Shown: positions 38,973-48,291 of the stretch, piece after piece
How the letters are laid out: each line of letters opens with the position of its first letter
Position numbering within the stretch: the stretch's first letter is position 1
Source of the DNA: DATFQI01 sp963816955
Lineage (GTDB): Bacteria > Actinomycetota > Thermoleophilia > Solirubrobacterales > Solirubrobacteraceae
Assembly: GCA_963816955.1 (NCBI GenBank)
Contig: CAWFME010000005.1
Span: forward strand, 806,001-870,000
Direction: 5' to 3'
Length of the DNA: 64,000 nt
Translations under genes and position numbers: made by a program
Notes under the pieces: model-generated
Database searches by the model: none
Told to the model about the DNA's origin: nothing
The model's input: only the letters and a program-made list of their open reading frames with translations

Positions 38973-39422
38973 TTGCGCCGCGCCCGTGTGCTCATCCCGC
39001 TGCTGTTCGGCCTGTTCGTGTTCCTCGGGCTGTCCTTCCTGCTCGCCCGCGGGCTGACGGGCAGCGGCGCGGAGCGCGCCGAGGTGCTCGAGCTGGTCCG
39101 CGCCCAGGCGCGCGGCGATGCCGACGCCGTCCTGGAGCGCATCGACGCCTGCCGCCGCGAGCCGGCTTGCGCGCAGGCCACCCGCGATCGCGTGGCCGAG
39201 CTGCGCCGCGAAGGCCGGGTGCAGATCCTCACCTACGCGCCGTCGACCCGGCTGGCGCTCACGCGCAAGGCGGGGACCGGGCGGGTCGCGTGGCGCGCCG
39301 GCGAGGGCCTGCCGGTCGTCCAGTGCGTGCGCGTGCGCCGCGACGGACCGCTCACCGGGGGCGATATCCAGCTGCTCTCGATCTCCGGGCCGATCGCCTC
39401 CGACGGCGGCTGCGCGCCGTGA
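38973..39422 (+). CDS. Unknown single-pass membrane / extracytoplasmic protein
   Basis: 149 residues. One N-terminal membrane helix (VLIPLLFGLFVFLGLSFLLA, about 6-26), then a small extracellular domain with four Cys (CRREPACAQ, VVQCVRV, GGCAP) likely forming two disulfides. TTG start chosen because CACACT is 7 bases upstream and it keeps the basic N-terminus; GTG 38988 is the alternative. Function unknown. Confidence 0.6.
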   Translation: MRRARVLIPLLFGLFVFLGLSFLLARGLTGSGAERAEVLELVRAQARGDADAVLERIDACRREPACAQATRDRVAELRREGRVQILTYAPSTRLALTRKAGTGRVAWRAGEGLPVVQCVRVRRDGPLTGGDIQLLSISGPIASDGGCAP

Positions 39423-39486
39423 GTCAGGCTTCGAACGCTCGCGACGCCGCGACTTGCCGCCGCACCGGGTGTTGGGATTCGCCGTG

Positions 39487-41349
39487 ATGCGGCTGCTCAG
39501 ACTTCTCCCCCTCGCCCTGCTCGCGGTGCTCGCGTGCCCGCCACCGCACAGGCCGCCGACGTCCCGTCGGCCAAGACGCTCTACGCCGACGGTCCATCCG
39601 GGCGTTTCCTGATGGACGGCCAGTGGCTGTTCCGGCTCGACGCGGCCGACCAGGGCGTCCGCCAGCGCTTCTACCGCCAGAGCTCCACGGCGGGCTGGTC
39701 GCCGGTCTCCGTGCCCAGCGTGTGGAACGTCGGGGACGACTCCGAGGCGTCGATGCGCGGCTCCGTGGGCTGGTACCGCAAGGACTTCGAGCTGCCCGAC
39801 AAGCGCGCCGCGCTGGAGTGGGCCGTGCGCTTCGAGTCGGTCAACTACCGCTCCCGCGTCTACCTCAACGGCCGCGAGCTCGGCCGCAACGCCGGCGCCT
39901 ACATCCCCTTCACGATGCGCCTGAAGGGCCTGCGCAAGCGCGGCGTCAACCGGCTCGTCGTGCGCGTGGACTCGCGCCGGCTGCCGACCGACTTCCCGCC
40001 GTCGGGCCTGAGCTCGACCGGCAACGCGACCGGCGGCTGGTTCAACTACGGCGGCATCCAGCGCGAGGTCTACCTCCAGAAGCTCGACACCGTGCAGTTC
40101 AACACCGTGCGGGTCCTGCCCAGGCTCTCGTGCGCGAGCTGCCCCGCGACGGTCGACTTCACGCTCGCGCTGGAGAACGTCACCGACGCGGGCCGGAGCA
40201 TCTCCGCCGTGGCGAAGTTCGGGTCCAAGCGGATCGGCCTCGGCACGAGAAGGGTGCGCGGCGGCAAGGCCGAGGTGTTCGACGGCCGGCTCAAGCTCGG
40301 ACGGGCCCGGCTGTGGTCGCCGAAGAGCCCGTACCTGTACCCCGTCGAGATCACGGTCTCCTCGGGCGGGCGCACCGTGGGGACGTACAACCTCAAGAGC
40401 GGCGTGCGCTCGATCAAGGTCTCGCGCGGCCGGCTCTACCTCAACGGGCGGCCGGTGAACATCCGTGGCATGGGCGTGCACGAGGACACGCGCGCGCAGG
40501 GCTTCGCGGTCGACAACGCGTTCCGCGAACGGCTCGTCAACGAGGCGCGCGCGGTCGGCGCGACCGTGCTGCGCACGCACTACCCGATGCACCCCTACGT
40601 GCACGAGCTGGCCGATCGCCTCGGCCTGATGATCTGGTCGGAGATCCCCGTCTATGCGGTCAAGACGACCTACCTCAAGCGGGAATCGGTGCGCACGCTG
40701 GCGGCCAAGGAGATGCGCCGCAACGTCGAGACCAACCTCAACCACCCGTCGGTGTTCACGTGGTCGGTCGGCAACGAGCTGTCCTCGAGGCCGGGCCCGT
40801 GCAGGGCGACTACATCCGCCGCGCGCGCCGAGATCGCCAAGGACATCGACCCCACGCGGCCGACCTCGATCGCCTTCGCCGGCTACCCGGCGGCGGGCTG
40901 CCAGGCGGAGTACGCGCCGCTGGACATCGTCGGCGTCAACGAGTACTACGGCTGGTACCCGGGCCCGGGCGGCAAGCTGTTCGACCGCGACGGCCTCAGC
41001 AGCTACCTCGACAGCGTGCGCCGGTGCTACCCGCGCCAGGCGATCGTGGTGACGGAGTTCGGCGCCGAGGCCAACCGCGAGGGCCCGGTGGAGGAGAAGG
41101 GCACCTGGGCCTTCCAGCAGGACTTCGTGAACTTCCACCTCGACGTCTTCGCGGGAAAGCCGTGGCTGAGCGGCGGCGATCTACTGGGCGCTCAACGAGT
41201 TCCGCGTGAAGCCCGACTGGGAGGGCGGCAACCCGCGCCCGGCGCCGCCGGTGCACCAGAAGGGGCTGCTGACCTACGACACGATGTCGCGCAAGCCCGC
41301 CTGGGCGAACGTCCAGCGGTCCTTCAGCGGCACCAACCAGTACCCGTAG
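39487..41349 (+). pseudogene. Secreted glycoside hydrolase family 2 (beta-glucuronidase / beta-galactosidase type), two frameshifts
   Basis: Corrected length 620 residues. The signal peptide MRLLRLLPLALLAVLA (ATG 39487) is in one frame. The mature protein continues in the next frame from about 39534 after an apparent one-base deletion (GCGTGCCC where GCGGTGCCC is expected). The GH2 domains follow in order: sugar-binding (SVPSVWNVGD), Ig-like, and TIM barrel with RTHYPMHP, the acid/base Glu in SVGNELSS and the nucleophile Glu in VVTEFGAEA. An extra base near 41175 shifts the frame again. The third frame supplies the conserved end (IYWALNEFRVKPDWEGGNPR) to TAG 41347. With both corrections the enzyme looks intact. 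Confidence 0.8.
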
Positions 41350-41352
41350 GCG

Positions 41353-41691
41353 TCACGGCAAGCGCTCGGGCACCCGGCGGGGTGCCCGGGCCGGCTCGCT
41401 GACCCGCCGGCGCTCCGGGCGGGGGAGCAGGTCGGCGAGCCGCTCGTGGCCGCGCAGGCGCACGGGGGCGGGCTCCGCGTCCGGGAGCGGGATGCCGCCG
41501 GAGGGCGAGGTCTTGGGGGCGCCGGAGATGCGGTCGCTGCCGCCCCCGCCGCCGCCCTCGTCCTCCTCGGGCCCCTCGCCGCCGTCCTGCGTGTCCGAGC
41601 GCAGGAACATCACGAACAGCAGCACGCCGAGGGCGAGGGCCACGAGGTGCAGCGCGCCGAAGATGAGCATCAGCTCCTCGTCGGGGGACAT
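41353..41691 (-). CDS. Small membrane protein of unknown function
   Basis: 112 residues. One membrane helix near the N-terminus (MLIFGALHLVALALGVLLFV), then an acidic Gly-rich stretch and an Arg/Pro-rich tail, probably disordered and cytoplasmic. TAGATT lies 6 bases before the ATG. No family recognised. Confidence 0.65.
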   Translation of the reverse strand: MSPDEELMLIFGALHLVALALGVLLFVMFLRSDTQDGGEGPEEDEGGGGGGSDRISGAPKTSPSGGIPLPDAEPAPVRLRGHERLADLLPRPERRRVSEPARAPRRVPERLP

Positions 41692-41761
41692 AGTCGAAAT
41701 CTACCCCTCGACAAACGCGGTCTAGCAGCCAGCCCTTCGCTAGCATCGGGCGCGCCTCACC

Positions 41762-42490
41762 ATGCCTTCTGATACGACTTCGCTCTCCCTGTCCAAGCGC
41801 GCTCCCGAGGGCTCGCGCTCCGCGCGCCGGTTGCGCCGCGACGGCCTCGTCCCCGGCGTGATCTACGGCGGCGACGGCGGGCCCGAGCACTTCGCGGTCG
41901 ACGCCCGCATCCTCCGCAACACGCTCGCGCACTCCGGCGCGATCCTCGAGGTCTCGATCGACGGCGACACGGGCGTCCCCGTGCTCGTCAAGGACCTGCA
42001 GCGCCACCCCGTGCGCGGCGAGGCCGTCCACGTGGACCTGCTGCGCGTGAACATGTCGGAGACGATCCACACGACGGTCACGCTCGAGCTGACCGGCGCC
42101 GAGGAGGCGCCCGGCCACGTCGAGGGCGGCGTGCTCAACCAGGAGACGCGCGAGCTCAACATCGAGGCGCTGCCCGGCGACATCCCGGACTCGATCGTCT
42201 TCGACGTCTCGCGCATGGAGATGAACGCGACGGTCACGCTCTCGGAGCTCACCGCGCCGGAGGGCGTCACGCTGCTCGACGATCCCGAGGAGACCGTGCT
42301 CGCCACGATCACCCCGCCGACGCTCGAGCCGGTCGAGGAGGAGATCGAGACCGAGACCGCGCTGGTCGGCGAGGACGGCGAGCCGCTCGAGGGCGAGGAG
42401 CTCGAGGCCGCGCAGGCCGAGGCGGAGGCCCAGGCCGAGGGCGACACGGGCGAAGAGGCCGAGCAGAAGGCCGGCTCGGAACCGTCCTGA
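41762..42490 (+). CDS. rplY: 50S ribosomal protein L25 (TL5/CTC long form)
   Basis: 242 residues. Binds 5S rRNA. N-terminal L25 domain (SARRLRRDGLVPGVIYGGDG, VLVKDLQRHPVRGEAVHVD), followed by the C-terminal TL5-type beta domain and an acidic Ala/Glu-rich tail of about 55 residues. TAGCAT lies 15 bases before the ATG. The stop overlaps the pth start. Confidence 0.95.
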   Translation: MPSDTTSLSLSKRAPEGSRSARRLRRDGLVPGVIYGGDGGPEHFAVDARILRNTLAHSGAILEVSIDGDTGVPVLVKDLQRHPVRGEAVHVDLLRVNMSETIHTTVTLELTGAEEAPGHVEGGVLNQETRELNIEALPGDIPDSIVFDVSRMEMNATVTLSELTAPEGVTLLDDPEETVLATITPPTLEPVEEEIETETALVGEDGEPLEGEELEAAQAEAEAQAEGDTGEEAEQKAGSEPS

Positions 42491-43059
42491 GCCCCAGGTT
42501 CTTCGGCTCCTCCACACCGGTCGACTGGCTGGTCGTCGGGCTGGGCAACCCCGGGCCCGGCTACGCCGAGAGCCCGCACAACGTCGGTTTCAAGGTGGCC
42601 GAGGAGCTCGCCCGCCGCTGGGGGCTCCCGAAGGCCAAGAAGAAGTTCGCGGGTGAGCTGGCCGAGGGCCGCACCGGCCCGGGCGGCCCGCGCGTCGCGG
42701 TCCTGCTCCCGCAGACCTACATGAACGAGGCGGGGCGCTCCGTCGGCCCCGCGCGCGGGTCCTTCAAGCTGGACCTCGACCGGCTGGTCGTCGTCCACGA
42801 CGAGATCGACCTCCCGTTCGGCGACATCCGCGCCCGGCTCGGGGGCGGGCTGGCCGGCCACAACGGGCTGAAGTCGCTCAAGCGCGAGCTCGGCGGTCCG
42901 GACTTCCACCGCATCCGCGTCGGCGTCGGGCGCCCGGACTCCACGGACCCGGACATCGTCGCCGCCTACGTGCTGGGCCGCTGGCGCCAGCCGCCCTCCG
43001 ACGTCGCCGACCTCGTCGCGCGCGCCGCCCACGAGGTCGAGCGGTTGGTGGCTGGCTGA
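42487..43059 (+). CDS. pth: Peptidyl-tRNA hydrolase (CTG start)
   Basis: 190 residues. Recycles peptidyl-tRNA released from ribosomes. VVGLGNPGPGYAESPHNVGF carries the catalytic His (His31 in this numbering). QTYMNEAGRSVG, HDEIDLPFGDIR and GGGLAGHNGLKS follow. The only ATG/GTG/TTG start in frame near the 5' end, GTG 42595, would delete the catalytic His. The best start is CTG 42487, which overlaps the rplY TGA (CTGA) in the same way as other junctions here. Confidence 0.92.
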   Translation: MSPRFFGSSTPVDWLVVGLGNPGPGYAESPHNVGFKVAEELARRWGLPKAKKKFAGELAEGRTGPGGPRVAVLLPQTYMNEAGRSVGPARGSFKLDLDRLVVVHDEIDLPFGDIRARLGGGLAGHNGLKSLKRELGGPDFHRIRVGVGRPDSTDPDIVAAYVLGRWRQPPSDVADLVARAAHEVERLVAG

Positions 43060-43111
43060 GCCGGGGGCGTCGGGAGCGTCGCCACAGCCGTATGCGATAA
43101 CGTACGGACGT

Positions 43112-43870
43112 ATGTCACTGCGTGATTGGGACGCCGCGACCTACCAGCGGCTGAGCGAGCCGATCGAGGCGATGGGGCGCGACGTGCTGTGGCGGCTGCG
43201 GCTCGACGGCGACGAGACCGTGCTCGACGCGGGCTGCGGCACCGGCCGCGTGACCGCGCTGCTGGCCCAGCGGCTGCCGCGCGGGCGGGTGATCGCGGTC
43301 GACGGATCGCCCGCGATGGTCGCCGAGGCGCGCCGGCGGCTGCCCGAGGCCGTCGAGGTGCGCGTGGCCGACCTGCTCGAGCTGGCCGTCGAGGAGCCCG
43401 TGGACGCGATCGTCTCGACGGCGACGTTCCACTGGATCGGCGATCACGACCGGCTGTTCGAGCGCCTGCAGGCGGCTCTGAAGCCCGGCGGGCGGCTCGT
43501 GGCGCAGTGCGGCGGCGCAGGCAACGTGACCGCCGTCAAGGAGGCCGGCTTCACGCTCGCGCGCCGCGAGCCGTTCGCGGAGCACCTAGCGGGCTGGGCG
43601 GGCGACTGGAACTTCCAGTCGCCGGAGGCCACGGAGGAGCGCCTGCTGCGCCTCGGCTACACGGACGTGTGGGCTTGGGAGACCCGGGTCGCCGTCGACG
43701 TCGAGGACGTCGCGGGCTACCTCGGGGCGATCTGCCTGGGCTCGTTCCTGGAGCGCCTGCCCGAGGAGCTGCACGAGCCGTTCGTCGACTCCGCGGTGGA
43801 TCTGCTCGGCGCTCCGCTGACGATCGACTACGTGCGGCTGAACATCCTGGCGCGGGCGCCAGTTTCCTGA
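43112..43870 (+). CDS. SAM-dependent methyltransferase (trans-aconitate methyltransferase-like)
   Basis: 252 residues. Class I methyltransferase: SAM loop VLDAGCGTGRVTALLAQ, acidic strand VIAVDGSPAMV, and ATFHWIGDHDRLF typical of the Tam family. TAACGT lies 8 bases before the ATG, inside a CCGTA/TACGG inverted repeat (43087-43106) that could bind a regulator. Substrate unknown. First gene of the insert between pth and mfd. Confidence 0.85.
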   Translation: MSLRDWDAATYQRLSEPIEAMGRDVLWRLRLDGDETVLDAGCGTGRVTALLAQRLPRGRVIAVDGSPAMVAEARRRLPEAVEVRVADLLELAVEEPVDAIVSTATFHWIGDHDRLFERLQAALKPGGRLVAQCGGAGNVTAVKEAGFTLARREPFAEHLAGWAGDWNFQSPEATEERLLRLGYTDVWAWETRVAVDVEDVAGYLGAICLGSFLERLPEELHEPFVDSAVDLLGAPLTIDYVRLNILARAPVS

Positions 43871-43922
43871 GCGTCACTCAAGCGCAGCGATGGGGTGCCG
43901 ATGCTGTGCATTAGGCCGACCC

Positions 43923-46505
43923 ATGGGAACGGACTCCAATTCGATCGCCGAGGGCGCACGCAGCACCCCGCGCGGCATTCGTGCCGCGTTCGCGCGCGTG
44001 CACCCCGTCTGGTGGCTGAACCTCGTCATCTGGGTCGCTGCCGTCGCGCTGTTCGTGGGACCCGTGGGCGATACGACGCCGCTGCACGAGCCGCACATCG
44101 ACTGGTGGTGGCTCGCGCTGGGCTTCCTGATCGGCGAGCGCTGCGTCGTGCACCTCGAGTTCAGCCGCAACGCGCACTCGTTCTCGCTCGGCGACGTGCC
44201 GCTGGTGTTCGGCCTCGTGCTGGCCAGCGGGTCCGACCTCGTCGTCGCCGCCGTCATCGGCCCCGCGCTGACGCTGCTGCTGGACCGCCGGCTGCCGCCG
44301 ATCAAGCTGTTCTTCAACCTCGGCCAGTTCGCACTCTCCGTCTGCCTTGCCACGCTGATCTGCTACTGGGTCGCGCCCGTCGGCACCGACTGGGGCCCGC
44401 AGCTCGCGATCGCCGTGATCGTCGGCGCGCAGGTCTCCGCGACCACCTGCGTCGCGCTGATCGGCGCCGCGATCTCGCTCAGCGAGGGCTGGCTCGGCTT
44501 CCGCCAGCTCACGCGCATGTTCGCGACCGACCTCACCGTGACCGTCACGAACTCGAGCCTCGGCCTCGTGGCCGCGCTGATCGTCTCGACCGAGCCCTGG
44601 GCGCTGCCGCTGCTCGTCGTGCCGCTGCTGACCGTGTTCCTCGCCTACCGCGCCTACGTCACCGAGCGCAAGCGCGGCGAGCGGCTGGAGTTCCTCTACG
44701 AGGCCAACCGCACGCTCTCGCGCTCGCCCGAGATCGCCGAGGCGCTCGAGGGGCTGCTGGCCCGCTCCCTCGACGCCTTCCGCGCCGAGCGCGCCGAGAT
44801 CATCCTGTGGTCGCCCGACAAGCCCCCGCTGCGGACGACGCTCGGGCCCGGCGAGCACAAGGAGGTGATGGCCGAGGTCGACCCGGCCGTCGCCGTCGAC
44901 CTCCAGTCGCTCGTCTCCAACGACTGCCCGGTCGTCACGCTGCCCGACGCGGCCCGCGGCTCGGCGATCGCCGCCTACCTGCAGGAGCGCGGCGTCCACA
45001 AGGCGATGCTCGCGATGCTCCCCGGCGAGGACCGCGTGATCGGCACGCTGATGCTGTCCAACCGCTACGGCGTCGTGCGCGACTTCTCCACCGATGACCT
45101 CAAGCTGTTCGAGACGCTCGCCAACAACGCGTCGGTGGCGCTGCAGTACGACCGCCTCGAGCAGGCGATCGCGCGTCTGAAGGACCTCCAGCAGCAGCTC
45201 CGCCACCAGGCCTTCCACGACTCGCTGACCGACCTGCCCAACCGCGCGCTGTTCATCAACAGCGTGCGCGAGGCGCTCGACGAGGCCCCTGAGGAGCTCG
45301 CCGTCCTGTTCATCGACGTCGACGACTTCAAGACCGTCAACGACACGCTCGGCCACGCCGTCGGCGACGAGCTGCTCGTCGGGGTAGCCGATCGGCTGCG
45401 CACCTGCGTGCGCCCGCAGGACGAGATCGCCCGCCTCGGCGGCGACGAGTTCGCCGTCTGCCTGCACGACGCCCACGACGCCGAGGGCGCCGCGGAGTCC
45501 GTCGCGAAGCGCATCATGGAGGCCTTCCAGCTGCCGATCGAGGCCGGCGGCCAGCTGCTCTCGATCCGGCTCAGCGTCGGCATCGCCTCCGCGCACCAGG
45601 GCGCCGCCGACGAGGACGAGCTGATCCGCCATGCCGACATGGCGATGTACCAGGCCAAGATGGCCGGCAAGGGTTGCTTCGAGCGCTTCGACCCCGAGGC
45701 GCAGGCGATGATGCTGCACCGCCGCCAGATGAAGGACGACCTGCGGCGCGCGGTCGAGACGGGCGAGCTGCGGGTCCACTATCAGCCGATCGTCGCGCTC
45801 GCCACGGGCCACGCCGCGGCGGCCGAGGCGCTCGTGCGCTGGGAGCACCCCGAGCGCGGCCAGATCATGCCCGCGGAGTTCATCCCGCTCGCGGAGGAGA
45901 CGGGGATGATCGTGGCGATCGGGCGCTTCGTGTTGCGCGAGGCCTGCACTCAGGCCAAGCGCTGGCAGGAGGAGAACGGCGTCCTGCGGGCGGTGCACGT
46001 CAACCTGAGCGCGCTCGAGCTGCGCCAGAGCGACCTGATCGACACGGTCCGCACCGCGATCGAGGACGCCGGCATCCAACCGTCCGATCTCGTCCTCGAG
46101 ATCACGGAGAGCCAGCTGCTCGAGGACGCCGAGACGAGCGTCGCCGCCCTGCACGCCCTGCGCGAGCTCGGCGTGCGCCTGGCGCTGGACGACTTCGGCA
46201 CGGGCTACTCGTCGCTGAGCTACCTGCACTCGCTGCCGCTGGACATCCTCAAGATCGCCAAGCCGTTCGTGGACCGCGTCGCCGAGGCCTCGCACGACTC
46301 GTTCGTGCGGATGATGATCGACCTCGCCAAGGCGCTCGAGCTCGAGGTGATCGCCGAAGGCATCGAGACGGCCGAGCAGGTCGAGGCGCTGCGCATCCTG
46401 CAGTCCTCCTTCGGCCAGGGCTTCTTCCTGGCTCGCCCCGAGGCCGCTCGTACGTCGGTCCAGGAGCCCTCAGCAGCTCCTGATTCCGGTCGATACGGCA
46501 CCTAA
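43923..46505 (+). CDS. Membrane GAF-GGDEF-EAL cyclic di-GMP protein
   Basis: 860 residues. N-terminal membrane region of about seven helices (about 27-250), GAF-like domain (about 265-410), a short coiled coil (RLKDLQQQLRHQ), GGDEF domain with intact RLGGDEFA (506-510) and EAL domain with EALVRWEH (635-637), DDFGTGYSS and IAEGIET. Both active sites look intact, so it may make or degrade c-di-GMP depending on the sensed signal. ATG 43923 preferred over ATG 43890, whose added peptide is Cys-rich. A c-di-GMP riboswitch begins 4 bases after its stop. Confidence 0.93.
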   Translation: MGTDSNSIAEGARSTPRGIRAAFARVHPVWWLNLVIWVAAVALFVGPVGDTTPLHEPHIDWWWLALGFLIGERCVVHLEFSRNAHSFSLGDVPLVFGLVLASGSDLVVAAVIGPALTLLLDRRLPPIKLFFNLGQFALSVCLATLICYWVAPVGTDWGPQLAIAVIVGAQVSATTCVALIGAAISLSEGWLGFRQLTRMFATDLTVTVTNSSLGLVAALIVSTEPWALPLLVVPLLTVFLAYRAYVTERKRGERLEFLYEANRTLSRSPEIAEALEGLLARSLDAFRAERAEIILWSPDKPPLRTTLGPGEHKEVMAEVDPAVAVDLQSLVSNDCPVVTLPDAARGSAIAAYLQERGVHKAMLAMLPGEDRVIGTLMLSNRYGVVRDFSTDDLKLFETLANNASVALQYDRLEQAIARLKDLQQQLRHQAFHDSLTDLPNRALFINSVREALDEAPEELAVLFIDVDDFKTVNDTLGHAVGDELLVGVADRLRTCVRPQDEIARLGGDEFAVCLHDAHDAEGAAESVAKRIMEAFQLPIEAGGQLLSIRLSVGIASAHQGAADEDELIRHADMAMYQAKMAGKGCFERFDPEAQAMMLHRRQMKDDLRRAVETGELRVHYQPIVALATGHAAAAEALVRWEHPERGQIMPAEFIPLAEETGMIVAIGRFVLREACTQAKRWQEENGVLRAVHVNLSALELRQSDLIDTVRTAIEDAGIQPSDLVLEITESQLLEDAETSVAALHALRELGVRLALDDFGTGYSSLSYLHSLPLDILKIAKPFVDRVAEASHDSFVRMMIDLAKALELEVIAEGIETAEQVEALRILQSSFGQGFFLARPEAARTSVQEPSAAPDSGRYGT

Positions 46506-46508
46506 CGA

Positions 46509-46600
46509 AGGAGCAGTTCAAGGCAAACCCGTTGTGAGACGGGGACGCAAAGCCAGGGGTCTCGTACGGAAGCGAGACGGCCCAGCCGCCAAAGCTCACC
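46509..46600 (+). ncRNA. Cyclic di-GMP-I (GEMM-I) riboswitch
   Basis: Contains the GEMM-I core in order: AAGGCAAACC, a stem CCCGT/ACGGG, GGGACGCAAAGCCA, and a second long hairpin with stem GTCTCG/CGAGAC, closed by an outer GAGC/GCTC pairing (46511-46514 with 46594-46597). These are the conserved ligand-binding elements of the class. It lies 34 bases upstream of the first subtilase ATG, with GGAGG at 46618-46622. No U-tract terminator is seen, so control of translation or of anti-SD pairing is more likely than attenuation. The direction of control cannot be read. Confidence 0.9.
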
Positions 46601-46633
46601 CCGAGTCAAGTGCGGTACGGAGGCCACCCCGAC

Positions 46634-48184
46634 ATGAACAAGACCGTTGCTCCCGGCAGGATCCGCTGGGCGATTCTCTGCCTGGCGCTCGCCGCCGCCG
46701 GCGCCGTACCTGCCGCCGCCGCCGCGAGCTCGCAGCGCGTCGAGGTCATCGTCCAGATGGACGCCGGCCGCTCCGCCGCCACCGGCAAGTCCGCCGTCCG
46801 CGCCGAGGGCGGCAAGGTCACCGGCGAGCTGCCGATCATCAACGGATTCGCGGCCAAGCTGCCCGCGGACGCCGTCGACGAGCTCGAGGCCGCCGATGGC
46901 GTCAAGGTCGTCACCGTCGACAACGCGGTCGAGCCCCAGGGCATCAGCCTCTCGCGCATCCAGACCGCCTACCCCGCGTCCGTGGACGCGCCCCAGGTGT
47001 GGAACAACCCGATCGCCGACGTCAGCGGCCGCGGCGTGGGCGTGGCTGTGATCGACACGGGCATCGCCGGCCAGATGCCGGACTTCCGCGCCTCGGGCTC
47101 CTCGTCCTCGCGCGTCATCGCCAACGCGGTCACCAACCCGGATGCTCGCACGCCCGGCGACGCCTTCGGCCACGGCACCCACGTCGCGGGCATCATCGCC
47201 GGCAACGGCTGGAACCGCTCCTACACGGACCTGCTGCGCGGCCGCTACGTCGGCATCGCCCCCGAGGCGAACCTGATCTCGGTCAAGGTCTCCGACGACG
47301 AGGGCGAGGCGTCGGTGCTCGACGTCATCTACGGCCTGCAGTTCGTGGTCGACAACAAGGCCGCCTACAACATCCGTGTCGTCAACCTGTCGCTCGAGTC
47401 CACGACCCCGGGCTCCTACAAGACCGACCCGCTCAACGCGGCCGTCGAGTCCGCCTGGTTCAAGGGGATCGTCGTCGTCACCGCCGCCGGCAACCGCGGC
47501 AGCGGCGAGGACGCGGTCTCCCGCGCGCCCGGCAACGACCCGTACGTGATCACGGTCGGCGCCTACGACGATCAGGCCTCCAAGGCCGACGGCGACGACA
47601 GCCGCCCGGCGTGGTCGAGCCGCGGGATCACCGCCGACGGCTTCGCCAAGCCGGAGATCCACGCACCGGGCTCGGGCATCGTCTCGACGCTCGCGCCGGG
47701 CAGCAAGTTCGCGTCGATGTGCCCGACCTGCATCGTCGACGGCCAGATGATCCGAGCCGGCGGCACCTCGATGGCGGCCCCGATGATCTCGGGCACGGTC
47801 GCGCTGCTGCTGCAGCACTTCCCGCAGCTCAAGCCCGACCAGGTCAAGGGCCTGCTGATGCGCAACGCCCGCCTGCTCAACAACCGCTTCCCCGGGGTCG
47901 AGGCCTACAAGACGCTCGAGGCCGCGTACTACGGCCGCACCGCGCCGGTCAGCACGGTCGGCCTGGTGCCCAACGACATCGTCAACCCGACGACCGGCGA
48001 GATCGACTACACGCGCTCGAGCTGGAGCCGCTCCTCGTGGAGCACGGCCGACGGCGGCCTGACCGCCGACTTCGCCCGCTCGAGCTGGAGCCGGTCGAGC
48101 TGGAGCTCCACCGACAGCGCCGGCATCGAGACCTCGCGCTCGAGCTGGAGCCGCTCGAGCTGGTCCACGAGCTGGAACAAGTAG
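46634..48184 (+). CDS. Secreted subtilisin-like (S8) protease 1 with RSSWS repeat tail
   Basis: 516 residues. Signal peptide (about 1-33), I9-type propeptide (about 35-105: VEVIVQMDAGRS, INGFAAKLP), and a complete S8 catalytic domain with Asp141 (VAVIDTGI), His180 (GHGTHVAGI) and Ser379 (GGTSMAAPM). After about residue 460 there are three blocks of RSSWSRSSWS separated by short spacers, ending TSWNK. ATG 46634 has an SD-like GGAGG 11 bases upstream and lies directly behind the riboswitch, so expression should follow c-di-GMP. Extracellular protease; substrate unknown. Tandem paralogue of the next gene. Confidence 0.93.
   Translation: MNKTVAPGRIRWAILCLALAAAGAVPAAAAASSQRVEVIVQMDAGRSAATGKSAVRAEGGKVTGELPIINGFAAKLPADAVDELEAADGVKVVTVDNAVEPQGISLSRIQTAYPASVDAPQVWNNPIADVSGRGVGVAVIDTGIAGQMPDFRASGSSSSRVIANAVTNPDARTPGDAFGHGTHVAGIIAGNGWNRSYTDLLRGRYVGIAPEANLISVKVSDDEGEASVLDVIYGLQFVVDNKAAYNIRVVNLSLESTTPGSYKTDPLNAAVESAWFKGIVVVTAAGNRGSGEDAVSRAPGNDPYVITVGAYDDQASKADGDDSRPAWSSRGITADGFAKPEIHAPGSGIVSTLAPGSKFASMCPTCIVDGQMIRAGGTSMAAPMISGTVALLLQHFPQLKPDQVKGLLMRNARLLNNRFPGVEAYKTLEAAYYGRTAPVSTVGLVPNDIVNPTTGEIDYTRSSWSRSSWSTADGGLTADFARSSWSRSSWSSTDSAGIETSRSSWSRSSWSTSWNK
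48011..48181 (+). repeat. RSSWSRSSWS-encoding repeat, copy set 1
   Basis: Three blocks of about 30 bases, each encoding RSSWSRSSWS, at the end of subtilase 1. Codons within the blocks are strongly alike (CGCTCGAGCTGGAGC). Confidence 0.85.
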
Positions 48185-48291
48185 CCGGCTCGGTCATCGG
48201 TCCAGGTCATCTCACACACGCTCGGCACGGACCCGATACCGAAATCCAGATGGAACTTCAGACGTACACGCGGCACGGAGGCCGCTCCCCG

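Noticed and set aside
48185..48291. A second c-di-GMP riboswitch before subtilase 2
   Set aside because: The GGCAAACC and GACGCAAAGCC core elements are absent; only the SD-proximal leader is shared with gene 1.
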